A stretch of DNA of 64,000 nt from Arthrobacter sp. Leaf69 (GCF_001422645.1 NZ_LMLR01000011.1:193701-257700), one strand, 5' to 3'. Shown: positions 8,687 to 19,429, counted from the first letter of the stretch. Made by a program: numbers and translations. The notes: a model not told the origin generated them from the sequence alone.

Positions 8687-10483
8687 TTACTTGGCGTCGT
8701 CAGCCTTCGGCGGCGCGGCCTTCTTGGCCTCGGGCTTGAAATCAACCCCGGCTTCCTTGCGCTGTTGCGCCGTGATCGGCGCGGGCGCCTGGGTCAGCGG
8801 GTCGAATCCGCCGCCGGACTTGGGGAACGCGATGACGTCGCGGATGGACTCGACGCCGGCCAGCAGCGCCACGACACGGTCCCAGCCGAAGGCGATGCCG
8901 CCGTGCGGAGGGGCGCCGAACTTGAAGCCCTCCAGCAGGAAACCGAACTTGGTCTGGGCGTCTTCCTTGTCCAGGCCCATGAGCTCGAAGACCCGTTCCT
9001 GCACGTCGCGCTCGTGGATACGGATGGAGCCGCCGCCGATTTCGTTGCCGTTGCAGACGATGTCGTAGGCGTAGGACAGGGCCGACTCGGGGTCCTGGTC
9101 GAAGCTGTCCATGAACTCGGGCTTGGGTGAGGTGAACGCGTGGTGCACGGCGGTCCACTTGCCGGCGCCGACGGCCACGTCACCGGACGCCACCGCAGCT
9201 GCGGCGGGTTCGAACATGGGTGCGTCCACGACCCAGCAGAAGGCCCAGTCAGCGGGGTTGATCAGGCCGGTGCGGTGGCCGATCTCCACGCGGGCTGCGC
9301 CGAGGAGGGCGCGGGACGGGGTCTTCTCGCCGGCGGCGAAGAAGATGCAGTCGCCGGGCTTGGCGCCGACCGCGTCGGCGAGACCCGCGCGCTCGGTGTC
9401 GGTCAGGTTCTTGGCGACGGGACCGGCAAGTTCGCCGTCTTCCTTGTACAGGACGTACGCCAGGCCCTTGGCGCCGCGCTGCTTGGCCCATTCCTGCCAG
9501 GCGTCGAGGGCGCGGCGGGCCTGGGAGGCGCCGCCGGGCATAACAACGGCACCGACGTAGGGGGCCTTGAAGACGCCGAAGTTCGTGTCCTTGAAGAATT
9601 CGGTCAGCTCGGTGAGCTCCTGGCCGAAGCGCAGGTCCGGCTTGTCCGAGCCGTAACGGGCCATGGCGTCGTGGTACGTGATGCGCTGGATCGGCGTCGG
9701 GATTTCGACGTCGATCAGCTTCCACAGTGCCTTGACGATGTTCTCGCCGAGACGGATGATGTCGTCCTGCTCAACGAAGCTGGCTTCGATGTCGAGCTGG
9801 GTGAATTCCGGCTGGCGGTCCGCGCGGAAGTCCTCATCGCGGTAGCAGCGGGCGATCTGGTAGTACTTCTCGAAGCCGCCCACCTGCAGAAGCTGCTTGA
9901 ACAGCTGCGGGGACTGCGGCAGCGCGTACCAGGAACCCGGCGCCAGGCGCGCGGGGACCACGAAGTCGCGGGCGCCTTCCGGCGTCGAACGGGTCAGCGT
10001 CGGGGTTTCGATCTCGACGTAGCCGTCCTGGTGCAACAGCTCGCGGGCCACGCGGTTGGCCTCGGAGCGCAGGCGCAGGTTGCGGGCGGGGCCGGGGCGG
10101 CGCAGGTCCAGGTAGCGGTGCTTGAGGCGGGCTTCCTCGCCGACTTCCACGTGTTCGTCGATCTGGAACGGCAGCGGTTCGGAGGTGTTGAGGATGGTGA
10201 CCTTCTCGGCCATGACCTCGATCTCGCCGCTGGGCAGCGCGGGGTTCTCATTGCCTTCCGGGCGGCGGGAGACGGTGCCGACGATCTGCAGCACGTACTC
10301 GTTACGCAGGCCGTGGAAGACTTCCTCTTCACGGACGACCACCTGGGACACGCCCGACGCGTCGCGCAGGTCAACGAAGGCGACACCACCGTGGTCACGA
10401 CGCCGGCCGACCCAGCCGGCGAGGGTTACGGTTTGTCCAATGTGCTCGGAGCGAAGGGATCCGAGGTCATGTGTGCGCAGCAC
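8687..10483 (-). CDS. aspS: Aspartyl-tRNA synthetase
   Basis: A 598-residue class IIb aminoacyl-tRNA synthetase that charges tRNA-Asp. The N-terminal OB-fold anticodon-binding domain ([18 protein letters not shown]) is followed by the catalytic core: motif 2 includes [19 protein letters not shown], motif 3 is [13 protein letters not shown], and the bacterial GAD insertion lies between them. The start is taken as GTG 10483, because GAAAGG precedes it and the protein then begins [11 protein letters not shown] as in relatives; the frame remains open to 10597 with an ATG at 10525. The C-terminal tail is Lys/Ala/Asp-rich. It is divergent from an APC permease gene. Confidence 0.96.
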   Translation of the reverse strand: MLRTHDLGSLRSEHIGQTVTLAGWVGRRRDHGGVAFVDLRDASGVSQVVVREEEVFHGLRNEYVLQIVGTVSRRPEGNENPALPSGEIEVMAEKVTILNTSEPLPFQIDEHVEVGEEARLKHRYLDLRRPGPARNLRLRSEANRVARELLHQDGYVEIETPTLTRSTPEGARDFVVPARLAPGSWYALPQSPQLFKQLLQVGGFEKYYQIARCYRDEDFRADRQPEFTQLDIEASFVEQDDIIRLGENIVKALWKLIDVEIPTPIQRITYHDAMARYGSDKPDLRFGQELTELTEFFKDTNFGVFKAPYVGAVVMPGGASQARRALDAWQEWAKQRGAKGLAYVLYKEDGELAGPVAKNLTDTERAGLADAVGAKPGDCIFFAAGEKTPSRALLGAARVEIGHRTGLINPADWAFCWVVDAPMFEPAAAAVASGDVAVGAGKWTAVHHAFTSPKPEFMDSFDQDPESALSYAYDIVCNGNEIGGGSIRIHERDVQERVFELMGLDKEDAQTKFGFLLEGFKFGAPPHGGIAFGWDRVVALLAGVESIRDVIAFPKSGGGFDPLTQAPAPITAQQRKEAGVDFKPEAKKAAPPKADDAK

Positions 10484-10533
10484 AGCACGCCTTTCTGAAG
10501 AAGACAGAGGGAAATCAGAACTCATGTTCAATA

Positions 10534-10554
10534 GGATCGCTACAGGAACGATCC
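10534..10554. promoter_or_regulatory. Inverted repeat in the aspS/permease divergent region
   Basis: GGATCG (10534-10539) and CGATCC (10549-10554) form a 6-bp inverted repeat with a 9-nt spacer between the two divergent starts. It could be a binding site or chance; no clear -10 or -35 pair was found here. Confidence 0.25.
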
Positions 10555-10590
10555 CGTACGAGTTTACCCGTTGGAAAGGCACCTCCCGCC

Positions 10591-11904
10591 ATGGCAAGCC
10601 GCCGTCCTAGCCGGCCGTCCCCGGACCAACACCACCATCAGCAGTTGCAGCGCCGGCTGGGCGTCCTGGATTCGACCGCGATCGGGCTGGGCTCGATGCT
10701 GGGCGCCGGCGTCTTTGTGGTCTTCGCACCGGCTGCGGCCCTGGCCGGGCCCCTGCTGGCCGTCGCCGTGGCCGTGGCCGGCGTGATCGCGTACTGCAAC
10801 GCCGTGGCCTCCGCCCAGCTGGCCGCCAAATATCCGTCCAGCGGCGGCACCTACGTCTACGGGCGGAACCGTCTGGGCGAATGGCCCGGGTTCATTGCCG
10901 GCTGGGGTTTCGTGACAGGCAAGACGGCGTCGTGCGCGGCGATGGCGCTCACGTTCGGGCACTACATTGCACCGGCCTACGCCACGCCGCTGGCGGTGGC
11001 CGCCGTTGTGGTCCTCACCGGGGTCAACCTGCTCGGCATTACCCGGACGGCGCTGCTGACCCGGATCCTGCTGGCCGCGGTACTCGCCACGATCGTGTTC
11101 GTCGCCGTGGCGTCACTGCTGGGACCGCACCCGGACGGCGCACCCGCCGCGGCGGGGGCATCAGCGGCACAGGCGGTGTCCGGCGGCGGCTGGGGCGTCC
11201 TTCCGGCGGCCGGGCTGATGTTTTTCGCCTTCGCCGGCTATGCCCGGATCGCCACCCTGGGCGAAGAGGTCAAGGACCCCACCCGCACCATCCCGCGCGC
11301 CATCCTCGCAGCGCTGGCCGGGGCCTTCGTGATCTACCTAGGGCTGGCCCTGCTGCTGCAGTGGCACCTGCCGCCGCAGCAGCTGGCCACCTCGACGGCG
11401 CCGCTGCTGGACGCGGTGGCCGTCTCGCAGCTCAGCGCCGGAGTTCCCTTTGTCCAGGCCGGGGCGGCGGCCGCGTGCCTCGGCGCGCTCCTGGCCCTCA
11501 TTACGGGTGTGGGCCGGACCTCCCTTGCGATGGCGCGGGAACGTGACCTGCCGTCCCCGCTGGCCCGGGTGGGCGGCGCCCACACCGTCCCCTTCCTCGC
11601 GGAACTGGCCGTCGCCGCCGTCGTTATTCTCCTGCTGCTGAGCACGAATGTGATGACGGTCGTGGGCTTCTCCAGTTTCGGGGTACTGATTTACTACTCG
11701 GTGACGAATGCCGCCGCCTTCACGTTGACCGCGCGGCCCTGGCATGCGCCGCGCTGGCTCAATGTGCTGGGTTTCCTCGGCTGCCTGGTCCTGGCCGTGA
11801 CCCTGCCGCCCGCCTCGGCCCTGGTGATGGCGGCGGTGCTGGCGGTCGGGGTGGCCGGTCGCTTCCTCGTGCTGCGGCTGCGGCTCCGGAAAGCTGCCGC
11901 TTAG
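10591..11904 (+). CDS. APC-superfamily amino acid permease
   Basis: A 437-residue protein with about 12 transmembrane helices. The first helix has the unwound APC signature [12 protein letters not shown] (residues about 30-41), followed by a second helix ending [21 protein letters not shown], the usual amino acid/polyamine/organocation transporter pattern. The conserved segment [28 protein letters not shown] is also typical. Substrate likely an amino acid or polyamine, not resolvable here. The start is ATG 10591 with GGAAAGG upstream; the His-rich cytoplasmic N-terminus (QHHHQQ) is unusual but short. Confidence 0.86.
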   Translation: MASRRPSRPSPDQHHHQQLQRRLGVLDSTAIGLGSMLGAGVFVVFAPAAALAGPLLAVAVAVAGVIAYCNAVASAQLAAKYPSSGGTYVYGRNRLGEWPGFIAGWGFVTGKTASCAAMALTFGHYIAPAYATPLAVAAVVVLTGVNLLGITRTALLTRILLAAVLATIVFVAVASLLGPHPDGAPAAAGASAAQAVSGGGWGVLPAAGLMFFAFAGYARIATLGEEVKDPTRTIPRAILAALAGAFVIYLGLALLLQWHLPPQQLATSTAPLLDAVAVSQLSAGVPFVQAGAAAACLGALLALITGVGRTSLAMARERDLPSPLARVGGAHTVPFLAELAVAAVVILLLLSTNVMTVVGFSSFGVLIYYSVTNAAAFTLTARPWHAPRWLNVLGFLGCLVLAVTLPPASALVMAAVLAVGVAGRFLVLRLRLRKAAA

Positions 11905-11919
11905 CCGGCGCCGCGCCGC

Positions 11920-13290
11920 CTAGGCCTGGAGGACCCGGACGTGCAGGTCCTCCGCGGCCGGAGCCCAGGTGGCGGGATCGGCGTCGACCTGTTCGCCGGA
12001 GCGGATGTCCTTGACCTGGTGCTTGCCGTCGTCGTCGGTGAACCAGACAAAGGGGATGCCGCGGCGGTCCGCGAACTTGATCTGCTTGCCGAACTTCTCG
12101 GCCTTTGCCGCCACCTCGGTGGCGATCCCGCGGCTGCGCAGCGCCGCGGCGACGTCCTGCGCGGCGCCCCAGCTGTCATCGTTGGTGAGCGCGACCAGCA
12201 CGACGGTGGGCACGGAGCGTGTTGCCTTGGCGAGGTCCTGGCTGAGGATTCGGGAGACCAGCCGGGTCACGCCGATGGAGAGCCCGACGCCGGGGAACTT
12301 GCGGTTGCCCTTGCTGGCGAGAGCGTCGTAGCGTCCGCCGGAGCAGATGGAGCCAAGCTGCTCGTGGCCCACCAGGACGGTTTCCACCACGGTGCCGGTG
12401 TAGTAGTCCAGGCCGCGGGCAATGCTGAGGTCCGCAACCACCTTGCCGGGCGCCCGCTGGACGGCCGCTGCGATGACCTGCTCCAGCTCGGTCAGCCCCT
12501 CCTCAAGCAGTTCGTTGCTGACTCCGAGTGCGCGGACCTGCTCCACGAACGAGGTGTCCTCGGTGCGGATCGAGGCCAGGTTGAGGGCGGACTGGGCCTG
12601 TTCATCCGTGGCGCCGAGCTCGGACTTGAGCAGTTCGGCCACCTTGGCCGGGCCGATCTTTTCAAGCTTGTCGATGCTGCGCAGCACCCCGGCGGTGTCG
12701 GTGAGGCCGATGCCGTTGTAGAAGCCCTCGGCCAGCTTCCGGTTGTTGATCCGGAGCAGGAACGCGGGGATCGGCAGGGCACTCAGGGCCTCGGCGATGA
12801 CCAGCGCAATCTCGACGTCGTACCGGAACGGCAGGTCGCCGTCGCCCACAATGTCGATGTCGGCCTGGGTGAACTCGCGGGCACGGCCCTCCTGGGGGCG
12901 CTCACCGCGCCAGACTTTCTGGATCTGGTAACGGCGGAACGGGAACGCCAGGTAGCCGGCGTTCTCGACGACGTACCGGGCGAACGGCACGGTGAGGTCG
13001 AAGTGCAGGGCGAGGGCGTGCGGATCGCCCTTGGCTGTTGTCGATGCGGCGCTGCCAGTGTCCGCCGCGGCGTTGCCGTCCTCTTCCTGCAGCCGGCTGA
13101 GCCCGTACACCTCTTTGTCGATCTCGCCCTTGCGGAGCAGCTGCCCGACCGTTTCCACGGCGCGGGTCTCAATGGAGGAGAAGCCATGGAGTTCGAAGAC
13201 CCGGCGCAGCGTATCCAGCACATGCAGCTCCACCAGCCGCTCCTCGGGAAGCCACTCGGGGAATCCGGACAGGGAGGCGGTGCGTGCCAT
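11920..13290 (-). CDS. hisS: Histidyl-tRNA synthetase
   Basis: A 456-residue class IIa synthetase. It carries the HisRS N-terminal SGFPEWLPEERL, motif 1 and 2 regions (HFDLTVPFARYV, then QKVWRGERPQEGRAREFTQAD shortened here in fragments), HisA loop IARGLDYYTGTVVE, motif 3 GVGLSIGVTRL and a C-terminal anticodon-binding domain. A Ser/Ala/Thr-rich insertion near residues 70-90 is unusual in length. ATG 13290 is preceded by AGGAGA. It is convergent with the APC permease gene (15-bp gap) and divergent from a cyclophilin gene across a 257-bp region holding a striking palindrome. Confidence 0.95.
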   Translation of the reverse strand: MARTASLSGFPEWLPEERLVELHVLDTLRRVFELHGFSSIETRAVETVGQLLRKGEIDKEVYGLSRLQEEDGNAAADTGSAASTTAKGDPHALALHFDLTVPFARYVVENAGYLAFPFRRYQIQKVWRGERPQEGRAREFTQADIDIVGDGDLPFRYDVEIALVIAEALSALPIPAFLLRINNRKLAEGFYNGIGLTDTAGVLRSIDKLEKIGPAKVAELLKSELGATDEQAQSALNLASIRTEDTSFVEQVRALGVSNELLEEGLTELEQVIAAAVQRAPGKVVADLSIARGLDYYTGTVVETVLVGHEQLGSICSGGRYDALASKGNRKFPGVGLSIGVTRLVSRILSQDLAKATRSVPTVVLVALTNDDSWGAAQDVAAALRSRGIATEVAAKAEKFGKQIKFADRRGIPFVWFTDDDGKHQVKDIRSGEQVDADPATWAPAAEDLHVRVLQA

Positions 13291-13398
13291 GGTGGATTTT
13301 CTCCTCAGGTAAAGCCGGCCGGTGTCTTCTGCCCCGCGCTGCGGCCGAAACGGGCTGTCCGAAACGGCGATCAGATGGGCGGCAGACAGGCCGGTCAT

Positions 13399-13429
13399 GC
13401 ATAAACTGTGTGCGGCAGTCAGTTTATGC
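13399..13429. promoter_or_regulatory. AT-rich 10-bp perfect inverted repeat between hisS and cyclophilin genes
   Basis: GCATAAACTG (13399-13408) and CAGTTTATGC (13420-13429) pair perfectly around an 11-nt spacer. Each arm contains a TATGC element that could act as a -10 box for the gene facing it (TATGCT at 13425-13430 on the plus strand). It may be a symmetric operator or overlapping divergent promoters. Confidence 0.5.
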
Positions 13430-13547
13430 TTTCCGCGCCCGCAACTTCTAATGCGGCCGGTAAGGCCGGACTGCCGGCAGCTTTACCGCTGAACCCTCGA
13501 CGGCGCCTTGGCGCCGCCGCGGTTTCAGCCCGACACCAGGAGGACTT

Positions 13548-14351
13548 TTGGCGGCCAGTTCACGGAGCGCCCGCGAAGCCAAGCGGCGCGTCCAGCAGAT
13601 GGAGGCGAAGCGTGAGCTGCGCAAGGAACAGGACAAGCGCCGCAAGCGCGACAACGTCCTCGCCATTGGCGCGGGTACGGCCGCGGTTGTCGTGGCGCTG
13701 GTGCTGCAGCTAACGGTTTTCTCGTCCAATCCGACCGAGGATGAATATGCCGCCGCCCAGGCCGGGCTGACCACACCCTCCGCCACGCCGTCGGCTACAC
13801 CCACGAGCAATGCCGAGAACATCCCGAAGCCTGAGACAGCGGCCGGCAAGACCTTCACCGGCGAGCTCAAGCTCAACAGCGGCACCCTCGGCGTCGAGCT
13901 CGACGGCACCGCGGCACCGCAGGCTGCGGCGGTCTTCAAGTCCCTCGCGGACCAGAAGTTCTATGCCGGGCTCAGCTGCCACCGACTCACCACGGGGGAG
14001 ACGTTCGGCGTGCTGCAGTGCGGCTCCAAGGCCGGCGACGGCAGCAGCGACCCGAGCTTCACCTGGGGCCCGCTCGAAAACACGCCGCAGGACAACAACT
14101 ACCCCGCCGGAACCATCGCCGTGGCCAGGAGCGGCGGCAACGCCTACGGCAACGGCACACAATTCTTCATCGTCTACAAGGACACCGTCATTCCGGCCGA
14201 CGCCGCCGGCGGCTACACCGTGGTGGGCAAGGTGACCTCCGGCCTGGACGTGGTGACCAAGATTGCGGCCGCCGGACTAAAACCGGGTGATAACCCCGCA
14301 GACGGCGCACCGGCGGAACCAGTCACGATAGACTCGTTCTCTCTGAAGTAA
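13548..14351 (+). CDS. Membrane-anchored cyclophilin-type peptidyl-prolyl isomerase
   Basis: A 267-residue protein. Residues about 1-35 are a highly charged helix (AREAKRRVQQMEAKRELRK), a single membrane segment follows (about 38-60), then a Thr/Pro/Ser linker and a cyclophilin domain (GTLGVELDGTAAPQAAAVF through GNGTQFFIVYKDT and YTVVGKVTSGLDVV). It should face the cell exterior and assist folding of exported proteins. The active-site region reads CHRLTTGE and VLQCGS, so the usual Phe-His-Arg and Met-x-Gln-Gly are partly altered. TTG 13548 is chosen because AGGAGG stands at 13538-13543. The same gene usually accompanies rel/hisS in Actinobacteria. Confidence 0.88.
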   Translation: MAASSRSAREAKRRVQQMEAKRELRKEQDKRRKRDNVLAIGAGTAAVVVALVLQLTVFSSNPTEDEYAAAQAGLTTPSATPSATPTSNAENIPKPETAAGKTFTGELKLNSGTLGVELDGTAAPQAAAVFKSLADQKFYAGLSCHRLTTGETFGVLQCGSKAGDGSSDPSFTWGPLENTPQDNNYPAGTIAVARSGGNAYGNGTQFFIVYKDTVIPADAAGGYTVVGKVTSGLDVVTKIAAAGLKPGDNPADGAPAEPVTIDSFSLK

Positions 14352-14412
14352 CCAGCCGGTGCCCTTGTGGCCACGGCCCCGGTATTTCCCTCCAAGCGAA
14401 AGACTTCTAGCG

Positions 14413-16176
14413 GTGACAGACAGTCAGAAATCCGACGAAACAGTGTCAGCAGCAGCTGCCAACGAGACCGAAGCTGGGGCCGAGTTCGCAGAACAGAGCA
14501 CAGCACAGAGCACAGAACAGGGCTCGGCTCAGGCGACCGACACTCCCATAAGCACGGTGCCGGAATCGGTAACCGGGCCGGCCACGGAGGCCCCTGCGGC
14601 CGACGCCGAGACCACGCCCGAGGCTCCCGAGGCGACTGAGGCTCCCGCCGAGGCGACCGAGGCTCCCGCCGAGGAAGTAGCTTCCGAGGCGGACGCCGCA
14701 CCGGAGGCTGCCGCCGAGGACGCTGCTCCTGCGGCTCCGGCCGCCGCTGACGCCGCCCCCGCCGAGGAAGCAACTCCCACAGCCCCCGCAAAGGACGCAG
14801 CCCCGGCGGCCCCCGCCGCATCCCGGCCCGCGCCGTCACCGGCAGCGTTCGCGGCCCGGCCGAAGGCCAAGCCCTCGCCGGCGGCCCCCGCCGCCGCACC
14901 GGCTGCGGTGTCCTCCGCGGCGTCGCTGGCCGAAGCCGCACGCTGGGGCCGCGTTGAAGGCGACGGCCACGTGTTCCTGACCGTGGACGGCGAGGAGCAC
15001 CCCGTCGGGCAGTACCCGGGAGTCAGCGACGATGAAGCCCTGGGCTACTTCGCCCGGAAGTACGACGACGTCGTCGCGCAGATTGTCCTGCTGGAACAGC
15101 GTGTGAGCTCCAAGGCGCCCACCGCGGACATGCAGAAGACGGTCACCCACCTGCGCGAGCAGCTGGCGGAGCGCAACATGGTGGGCGATCTCCGCTCCGC
15201 CGAAGCACGCCTGGACACCCTCTCCCAGCAGATCACGGCGCTCGAAAAGGCCGAGAAAGCCGAACACGACGCCGTCCGGGCAGCCGAACTGGCCGCCCGC
15301 GAAGCGATCGTCTCCGAGGCTGAAGAGATCGCGGGCCACGACCCCGCCCAGATCCAGTGGAAGACCTCCAGTGCCCGGATGAACGAACTGTTCGAGAGCT
15401 GGAAGACCGCACAGAAGAGCGGCGTCCGGCTGGGCCGCAGCAACGAGGACGCCCTCTGGAAGCGCTTCCGTGCCGCCCGTACGGTCTTTGACCGGCACCG
15501 CCGCGCGTACTTCTCCCAGCTGGACAGCAACAACTCGGCAGCCAAGGCTGCCAAGGAAAAGCTGATCGCCGAGGCGGAAGCACTCTCGACGTCGACCGAC
15601 TGGGGCTTTGCCGCGGGCGAATACCGCCGCCTGATGGACCAGTGGAAGGCATCACCGCGTGCCAGCCGCAAGGACGACGATGCCCTGTGGGCCCGCTTCC
15701 GCGCGGCACAGGACGTCTTCTTCACCCACCGCCAGGCCGCCAACGACGAGATCGACCAGGAATACGGCGCAAACCTGGTGGTCAAGGAGGCCCTTCTGGC
15801 AGAAGCCAACGAACTGCTTCCCATCAAGGACCTCGCGGCCGCCAAGAAGGCGCTCCAGTCCATCCGCGACCGCTGGGAAGAAGCCGGCAAGGTTCCCCGC
15901 GCCGACATGGGGCGCGTCGAAGCCGGGCTGCGGAAGGTCGAAGACGCCGTACGCCATGCCGAGGACGAGAACTGGAAGCGGTCCAACCCGGAGACGAAGG
16001 CACGCACCAACAGCGCGCTGACGCAGCTGGAATCGGCCATCGCCGGACTCCGCGATGACCTGGCCAAGGCCGAGAAGGCGGGCGACGAGCGTAAGATCAG
16101 GGCCGCCAAGGAAGCCCTCGAGGCCCGTGAGGCCTGGCTGGAACAGCTCGAGAAGTCAGCGAGCGAGCTCTCCTAG
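14413..16176 (+). CDS. DUF349 domain protein
   Basis: A 587-residue protein. The first about 170 residues are low-complexity Ala/Pro/Glu-rich sequence made of variants of EAPAEAT. The rest is helical and holds repeated DUF349 modules, recognisable by repeated W-x5-S-x8-W/F patterns such as ALWKRFRAARTVFDRHRRAYF, ALWARFRAAQDVFFTHR and SIRDRWEEAGKVPR. A C-terminal coiled-coil ends the protein. No enzymatic role is known for the family. GTG 14413 is selected over the upstream ATG 14359 because the protein then begins MTDSQKSDETV; the RBS is weak. It follows the cyclophilin gene by 61 bp and ends before a strong terminator. Confidence 0.85.
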   Translation: MTDSQKSDETVSAAAANETEAGAEFAEQSTAQSTEQGSAQATDTPISTVPESVTGPATEAPAADAETTPEAPEATEAPAEATEAPAEEVASEADAAPEAAAEDAAPAAPAAADAAPAEEATPTAPAKDAAPAAPAASRPAPSPAAFAARPKAKPSPAAPAAAPAAVSSAASLAEAARWGRVEGDGHVFLTVDGEEHPVGQYPGVSDDEALGYFARKYDDVVAQIVLLEQRVSSKAPTADMQKTVTHLREQLAERNMVGDLRSAEARLDTLSQQITALEKAEKAEHDAVRAAELAAREAIVSEAEEIAGHDPAQIQWKTSSARMNELFESWKTAQKSGVRLGRSNEDALWKRFRAARTVFDRHRRAYFSQLDSNNSAAKAAKEKLIAEAEALSTSTDWGFAAGEYRRLMDQWKASPRASRKDDDALWARFRAAQDVFFTHRQAANDEIDQEYGANLVVKEALLAEANELLPIKDLAAAKKALQSIRDRWEEAGKVPRADMGRVEAGLRKVEDAVRHAEDENWKRSNPETKARTNSALTQLESAIAGLRDDLAKAEKAGDERKIRAAKEALEAREAWLEQLEKSASELS

Positions 16177-16201
16177 CCACCACGCACCAAGCTGCCTTTC
16201 G

Positions 16202-16243
16202 CAGGCCCCGCACCGGTTATCCACATGATCGGGACGGGGCCTG
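16202..16243 (+). terminator. Intrinsic terminator after the DUF349 gene
   Basis: CAGGCCCCG (16202-16210) pairs with CGGGGCCTG (16235-16243), a 9-bp GC stem, followed directly by TTTGCTGTCTTCT. It lies 25 nt after the DUF349 stop. Confidence 0.7.
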
Positions 16244-16276
16244 TTTGCTGTCTTCTGATCGGGACAGGATGGCTGG

Positions 16277-16972
16277 ATGGTCATAGTTCACGGCCCGCCC
16301 CCGCCCGCCCCGCACGTGCCTGCTTTGCCGCATCCTGGTTCGCCGCTGCCTGGCCCGCCGCCGTCCGGTGTGCCGCTCTCAGGCCCGCGCCAGTCCGGGG
16401 CGGCCCCGGGTGAGCTGTACTCCCCCGGGATGCTGTTCACTTGGCCTGAGCTTCAGGCCATGGCGTCCGACGGTGTGCTGGTCCAGCTGTACCAGCGCGG
16501 CTACCTCCCGCCGGGCACCCGGGCCACCCCTCAGCTCCGGGCCCGCGCCGCCGCCGTCCTCATTCGTCCGGCCATCCGGCAACGGGTCGTCGCAGGAAGG
16601 ATGACGGCGGCCTGGATCTTCGGCTGCGCCGCCGTACCTGACCGCCTGGCCCTGCTGGTGGACGCCAACCGGCGGATTTCCAGCCTCAGGTCCACCCGGG
16701 GCTGCACGTTCCATGAGGTGCGGCTGGGCCCGTTTGACGTCGTGAGCCTGGGCGGGCTGATGGTCTCCAGTCCGCTGCGGACCGCCGTGGACATCGCCGT
16801 GCACGTGGAGGCGAAACGGGCCGTACCCGCCCTGCGGGCGCTCCTGGGCAAGCCCGAGCTGGGCCTGCAGTTGCGGCTGCTCCGGATCGCCGTTGAGTCA
16901 ACCCCCAGGATGCCGCACAAGAGAGCGGCCGTGGCGAAGCTGGACCGCCTCCAGGCAGGCACGGGCCCCTAG
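16277..16972 (+). CDS. AbiEi-like antitoxin-family protein (solitary)
   Basis: A 231-residue protein with a Pro-rich N-terminal 50 residues and a C-terminal region (TAAWIFGCAAVPDRLALL, CTFHEVRLGPFDVVSLGG, SSPLRTAVDIAVH) that resembles the AbiEi-type proteins abundant in Arthrobacter genomes, where they occur without a partner toxin. No AbiEii nucleotidyltransferase gene is adjacent, so a working type IV toxin-antitoxin pair is unlikely here. The start is ATG 16277. It is convergent with rel, with 31 bp between the stops. The assignment is by pattern memory and should be read as tentative. Confidence 0.55.
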   Translation: MVIVHGPPPPAPHVPALPHPGSPLPGPPPSGVPLSGPRQSGAAPGELYSPGMLFTWPELQAMASDGVLVQLYQRGYLPPGTRATPQLRARAAAVLIRPAIRQRVVAGRMTAAWIFGCAAVPDRLALLVDANRRISSLRSTRGCTFHEVRLGPFDVVSLGGLMVSSPLRTAVDIAVHVEAKRAVPALRALLGKPELGLQLRLLRIAVESTPRMPHKRAAVAKLDRLQAGTGP

Positions 16973-17003
16973 GCGCGGGCGGACCCGGGGGCCGAGGATG
17001 TGC

Positions 17004-19397
17004 TCAGCTGCGCCGTCGGTTGCCGGTAGTGCGGTACACGTCGAAGACGCCGTCGATGCGGCGGACGGCGCTGAGCACGTGACTCAAGTACTTGGGGTCG
17101 CCCATCTCGAAGGCGAACTTGGAGATCGCCACGCGGTCCGTGGACGTGTGCACGCTGGCCGCCAGGATGTTGACGTGGTTCTCGGACAGGATCCGTGTCA
17201 CATCGGAGAGCAGGGATTTACGGTCGAGCGCCTCGACCTGGATTTCGACCAGGAAGACGCTCGACTGTGTGGGTGCCCACTCGACCTCGACGATCCGGTC
17301 CGGCTGCTCCAGCAGTCCGCTGACGTTCGTGCAGTCCGTCCGGTGCACGGAGACGCCGGAGCCGCGGGTGACAAACCCCAGGATCGGGTCCGGCGGCACC
17401 GGGGTGCAGCAGCGGGCGAGTTTCACCCAGACGTCATCCACGCCGCGGACCACGACGCCGGAATCGGAATACCGGGCCTTGGTGACCTGGGTCGGAATGG
17501 ACACCTCGGTGAGGTCGTCCTCCGGAGTGTCATTGCCGCCGAGGCTCTCCACAAGCCGTTCCATCACGGACTGGGCGGAGGTGTGCCCGTCGCCCACGCC
17601 GGCATAGAGACCGGAAATGTCGACGTATTTGAAGTCCTCGGCGATCGCGGCGAGGGCGTCATGCGTCATCAGCCGCTGCAGCGGGAGGTTCTGCTTGCGC
17701 ATGGCCTTGGTCAGCAGATCCTTGCCGCGGTCGATCGACTCTTCGCGGCGTTCCTTGCTGAACCACTGCCGGATCTTGTTGCGGGCCCGCGCGCTCTTGA
17801 CGAAATGCTGCCAGTCCTGGCTGGGCCCGGCACCCTCGGCCTTGGAGGTGAAGATCTCCACCCAGTCGCCGTGGTTGAGCTCGCTGTTGAGGGGAACCAG
17901 CTTGCCGTTGACGCGGGCACCGATGGTCCGGTGGCCCACTTCAGTGTGGACCGCATAGGCGAAGTCCACGGGCGTGGACCCGGCCGGCAGAGCCATGACC
18001 TCGCCCTTGGGCGTGAAGACGAACACTTCCCGGGCGTTGATTTCAAAGCGCAGGGAGTCCAGGAACTCGCCGGGGTCGGAGGTTTCCTGTTGCCAGTCCA
18101 CGAGGGAGCGGAGCCAGCCCATGTCGCCGTCGCGCGGGCTTCCCGGTCCGGCGGCCGTGCGGTTCGGCTGGTCCTTGTACTTCCAGTGCGCGGCGACGCC
18201 GTATTCGGCGCGGCGGTGCATCTCATGGGTGCGGATCTGGATCTCCACGGGCTTGCCGCCCGGGCCGATCACCGTGGTGTGCAGCGACTGGTACATATTG
18301 AACTTGGGCATCGCGATGTAGTCCTTGAACCGCCCCGGGAGGGGGTTCCAGCGCGAATGCATGGCGCCCAGGGCCGCGTAGCAGTCCCGGACGGAATCGA
18401 CCAGGACCCGGACGCCCATCAGGTCGTTGATGTCGTCAAAATCTTTATCGCGGACGATCATCTTCTGGTAGATGGAATAATAGTGCTTCGGCCGGCCCGT
18501 GATGGTGGCCTTGATCTTGGCGTCCCGAAGGTCCTCGGTGATCTGGTTGCGGATCACCGCGAGGCTCTTCTCGCGCTCGGGGGTCCGGTCCCCCACCATC
18601 CGCACGATTTCCTCGTACACCTTCGGGTACAGCGCCGCGAAGGAAAGGTCTTCCAGTTCCCATTTGATCGTGTTCATGCCGAGCCGGTGCGCCAGCGGGG
18701 CGAAGATTTCCAGGGTCTCCCGGGCCTTGCGCGCCGACGACTCGGCCGAGACAAAGCGCCAGGTCCTGGCGTTGTGCAGCCGGTCGGCAAGCTTGATCAT
18801 CAGGACGCGGATGTCCTTGGCCATGGCCACGACCATCTTGCGGACGGTCTCAGACTGTGCGGCCTCGCCGAAACTGACCTTGTCGAGCTTGGTGACACCG
18901 TCCACCAGCATGGCGACCTCCGGCCCGAACTCGGCCTTCAGGTCATCGAGGGTGTAGGAGGTGTCCTCGACGGTATCGTGCAGGAGCGCCGCTGCCAGGG
19001 TGGTGCCACTGAGTCCCAGTTCGGCCAGGATGGTGGCGACCGCCACCGGGTGGGTGATGTACGGATCCCCGCTCTTGCGCTTCTGGCCACGGTGGCAGCG
19101 CTCCGCCACAACGAAGGCACGCTGGATGAGGTCGAAGTCCTCTTTCGGGTTGTTGGCCCGGACCGTGCGCAGCAGCGGTTCGAGGATGGGGGAATACGCG
19201 GGGGCACCACGGCCGGTCAGTCGGGCAAGCCGTGAACGGGTGCGTTCACGCCGGCCGGGGAACGTGGCGCGTGCGCCAGAACTGTCCACGGGAACCGGCG
19301 GATCGGCGCGTCCGGGAGCCACCACACCAGTCTGCGTACCCTGGCCTGGAGCCTTATCCACCGGTGCTGATGGCACCGGCGTCGAACGTTCTTCCAA
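17004..19397 (-). CDS. relA: Bifunctional (p)ppGpp synthetase/hydrolase Rel
   Basis: A 797-residue Rel enzyme of the single-copy actinobacterial type, making and degrading the stringent-response alarmone. Domains in order: HD hydrolase ([13 protein letters not shown], with HDTVED at residues 140-145), synthetase ([17 protein letters not shown] and [13 protein letters not shown]), TGS ([26 protein letters not shown]), helical/zinc-finger-like region ([12 protein letters not shown]) and C-terminal ACT ([21 protein letters not shown]). Intact HD residues support hydrolase activity. TTG 19397 is the start: GGAGAGG lies 7 nt upstream. The N-terminal 65 residues are a low-complexity extension. Downstream of secF and separated by a strong hairpin. 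Confidence 0.96.
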   Translation of the reverse strand: MEERSTPVPSAPVDKAPGQGTQTGVVAPGRADPPVPVDSSGARATFPGRRERTRSRLARLTGRGAPAYSPILEPLLRTVRANNPKEDFDLIQRAFVVAERCHRGQKRKSGDPYITHPVAVATILAELGLSGTTLAAALLHDTVEDTSYTLDDLKAEFGPEVAMLVDGVTKLDKVSFGEAAQSETVRKMVVAMAKDIRVLMIKLADRLHNARTWRFVSAESSARKARETLEIFAPLAHRLGMNTIKWELEDLSFAALYPKVYEEIVRMVGDRTPEREKSLAVIRNQITEDLRDAKIKATITGRPKHYYSIYQKMIVRDKDFDDINDLMGVRVLVDSVRDCYAALGAMHSRWNPLPGRFKDYIAMPKFNMYQSLHTTVIGPGGKPVEIQIRTHEMHRRAEYGVAAHWKYKDQPNRTAAGPGSPRDGDMGWLRSLVDWQQETSDPGEFLDSLRFEINAREVFVFTPKGEVMALPAGSTPVDFAYAVHTEVGHRTIGARVNGKLVPLNSELNHGDWVEIFTSKAEGAGPSQDWQHFVKSARARNKIRQWFSKERREESIDRGKDLLTKAMRKQNLPLQRLMTHDALAAIAEDFKYVDISGLYAGVGDGHTSAQSVMERLVESLGGNDTPEDDLTEVSIPTQVTKARYSDSGVVVRGVDDVWVKLARCCTPVPPDPILGFVTRGSGVSVHRTDCTNVSGLLEQPDRIVEVEWAPTQSSVFLVEIQVEALDRKSLLSDVTRILSENHVNILAASVHTSTDRVAISKFAFEMGDPKYLSHVLSAVRRIDGVFDVYRTTGNRRRS

Positions 19398-19429
19398 TGG
19401 AGCACCTCTCCGAACCCGTTAATTCTTCC

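Noticed and set aside
16277..16972. Type IV toxin-antitoxin system
   Set aside because: The AbiEi-like gene stands alone; the neighbouring genes are DUF349 and rel, and there is no nucleotidyltransferase toxin gene.
16893..19235. 780-codon open frame on the plus strand
   Set aside because: Antisense shadow of rel; composition typical of complementary frames and no recognisable domain.
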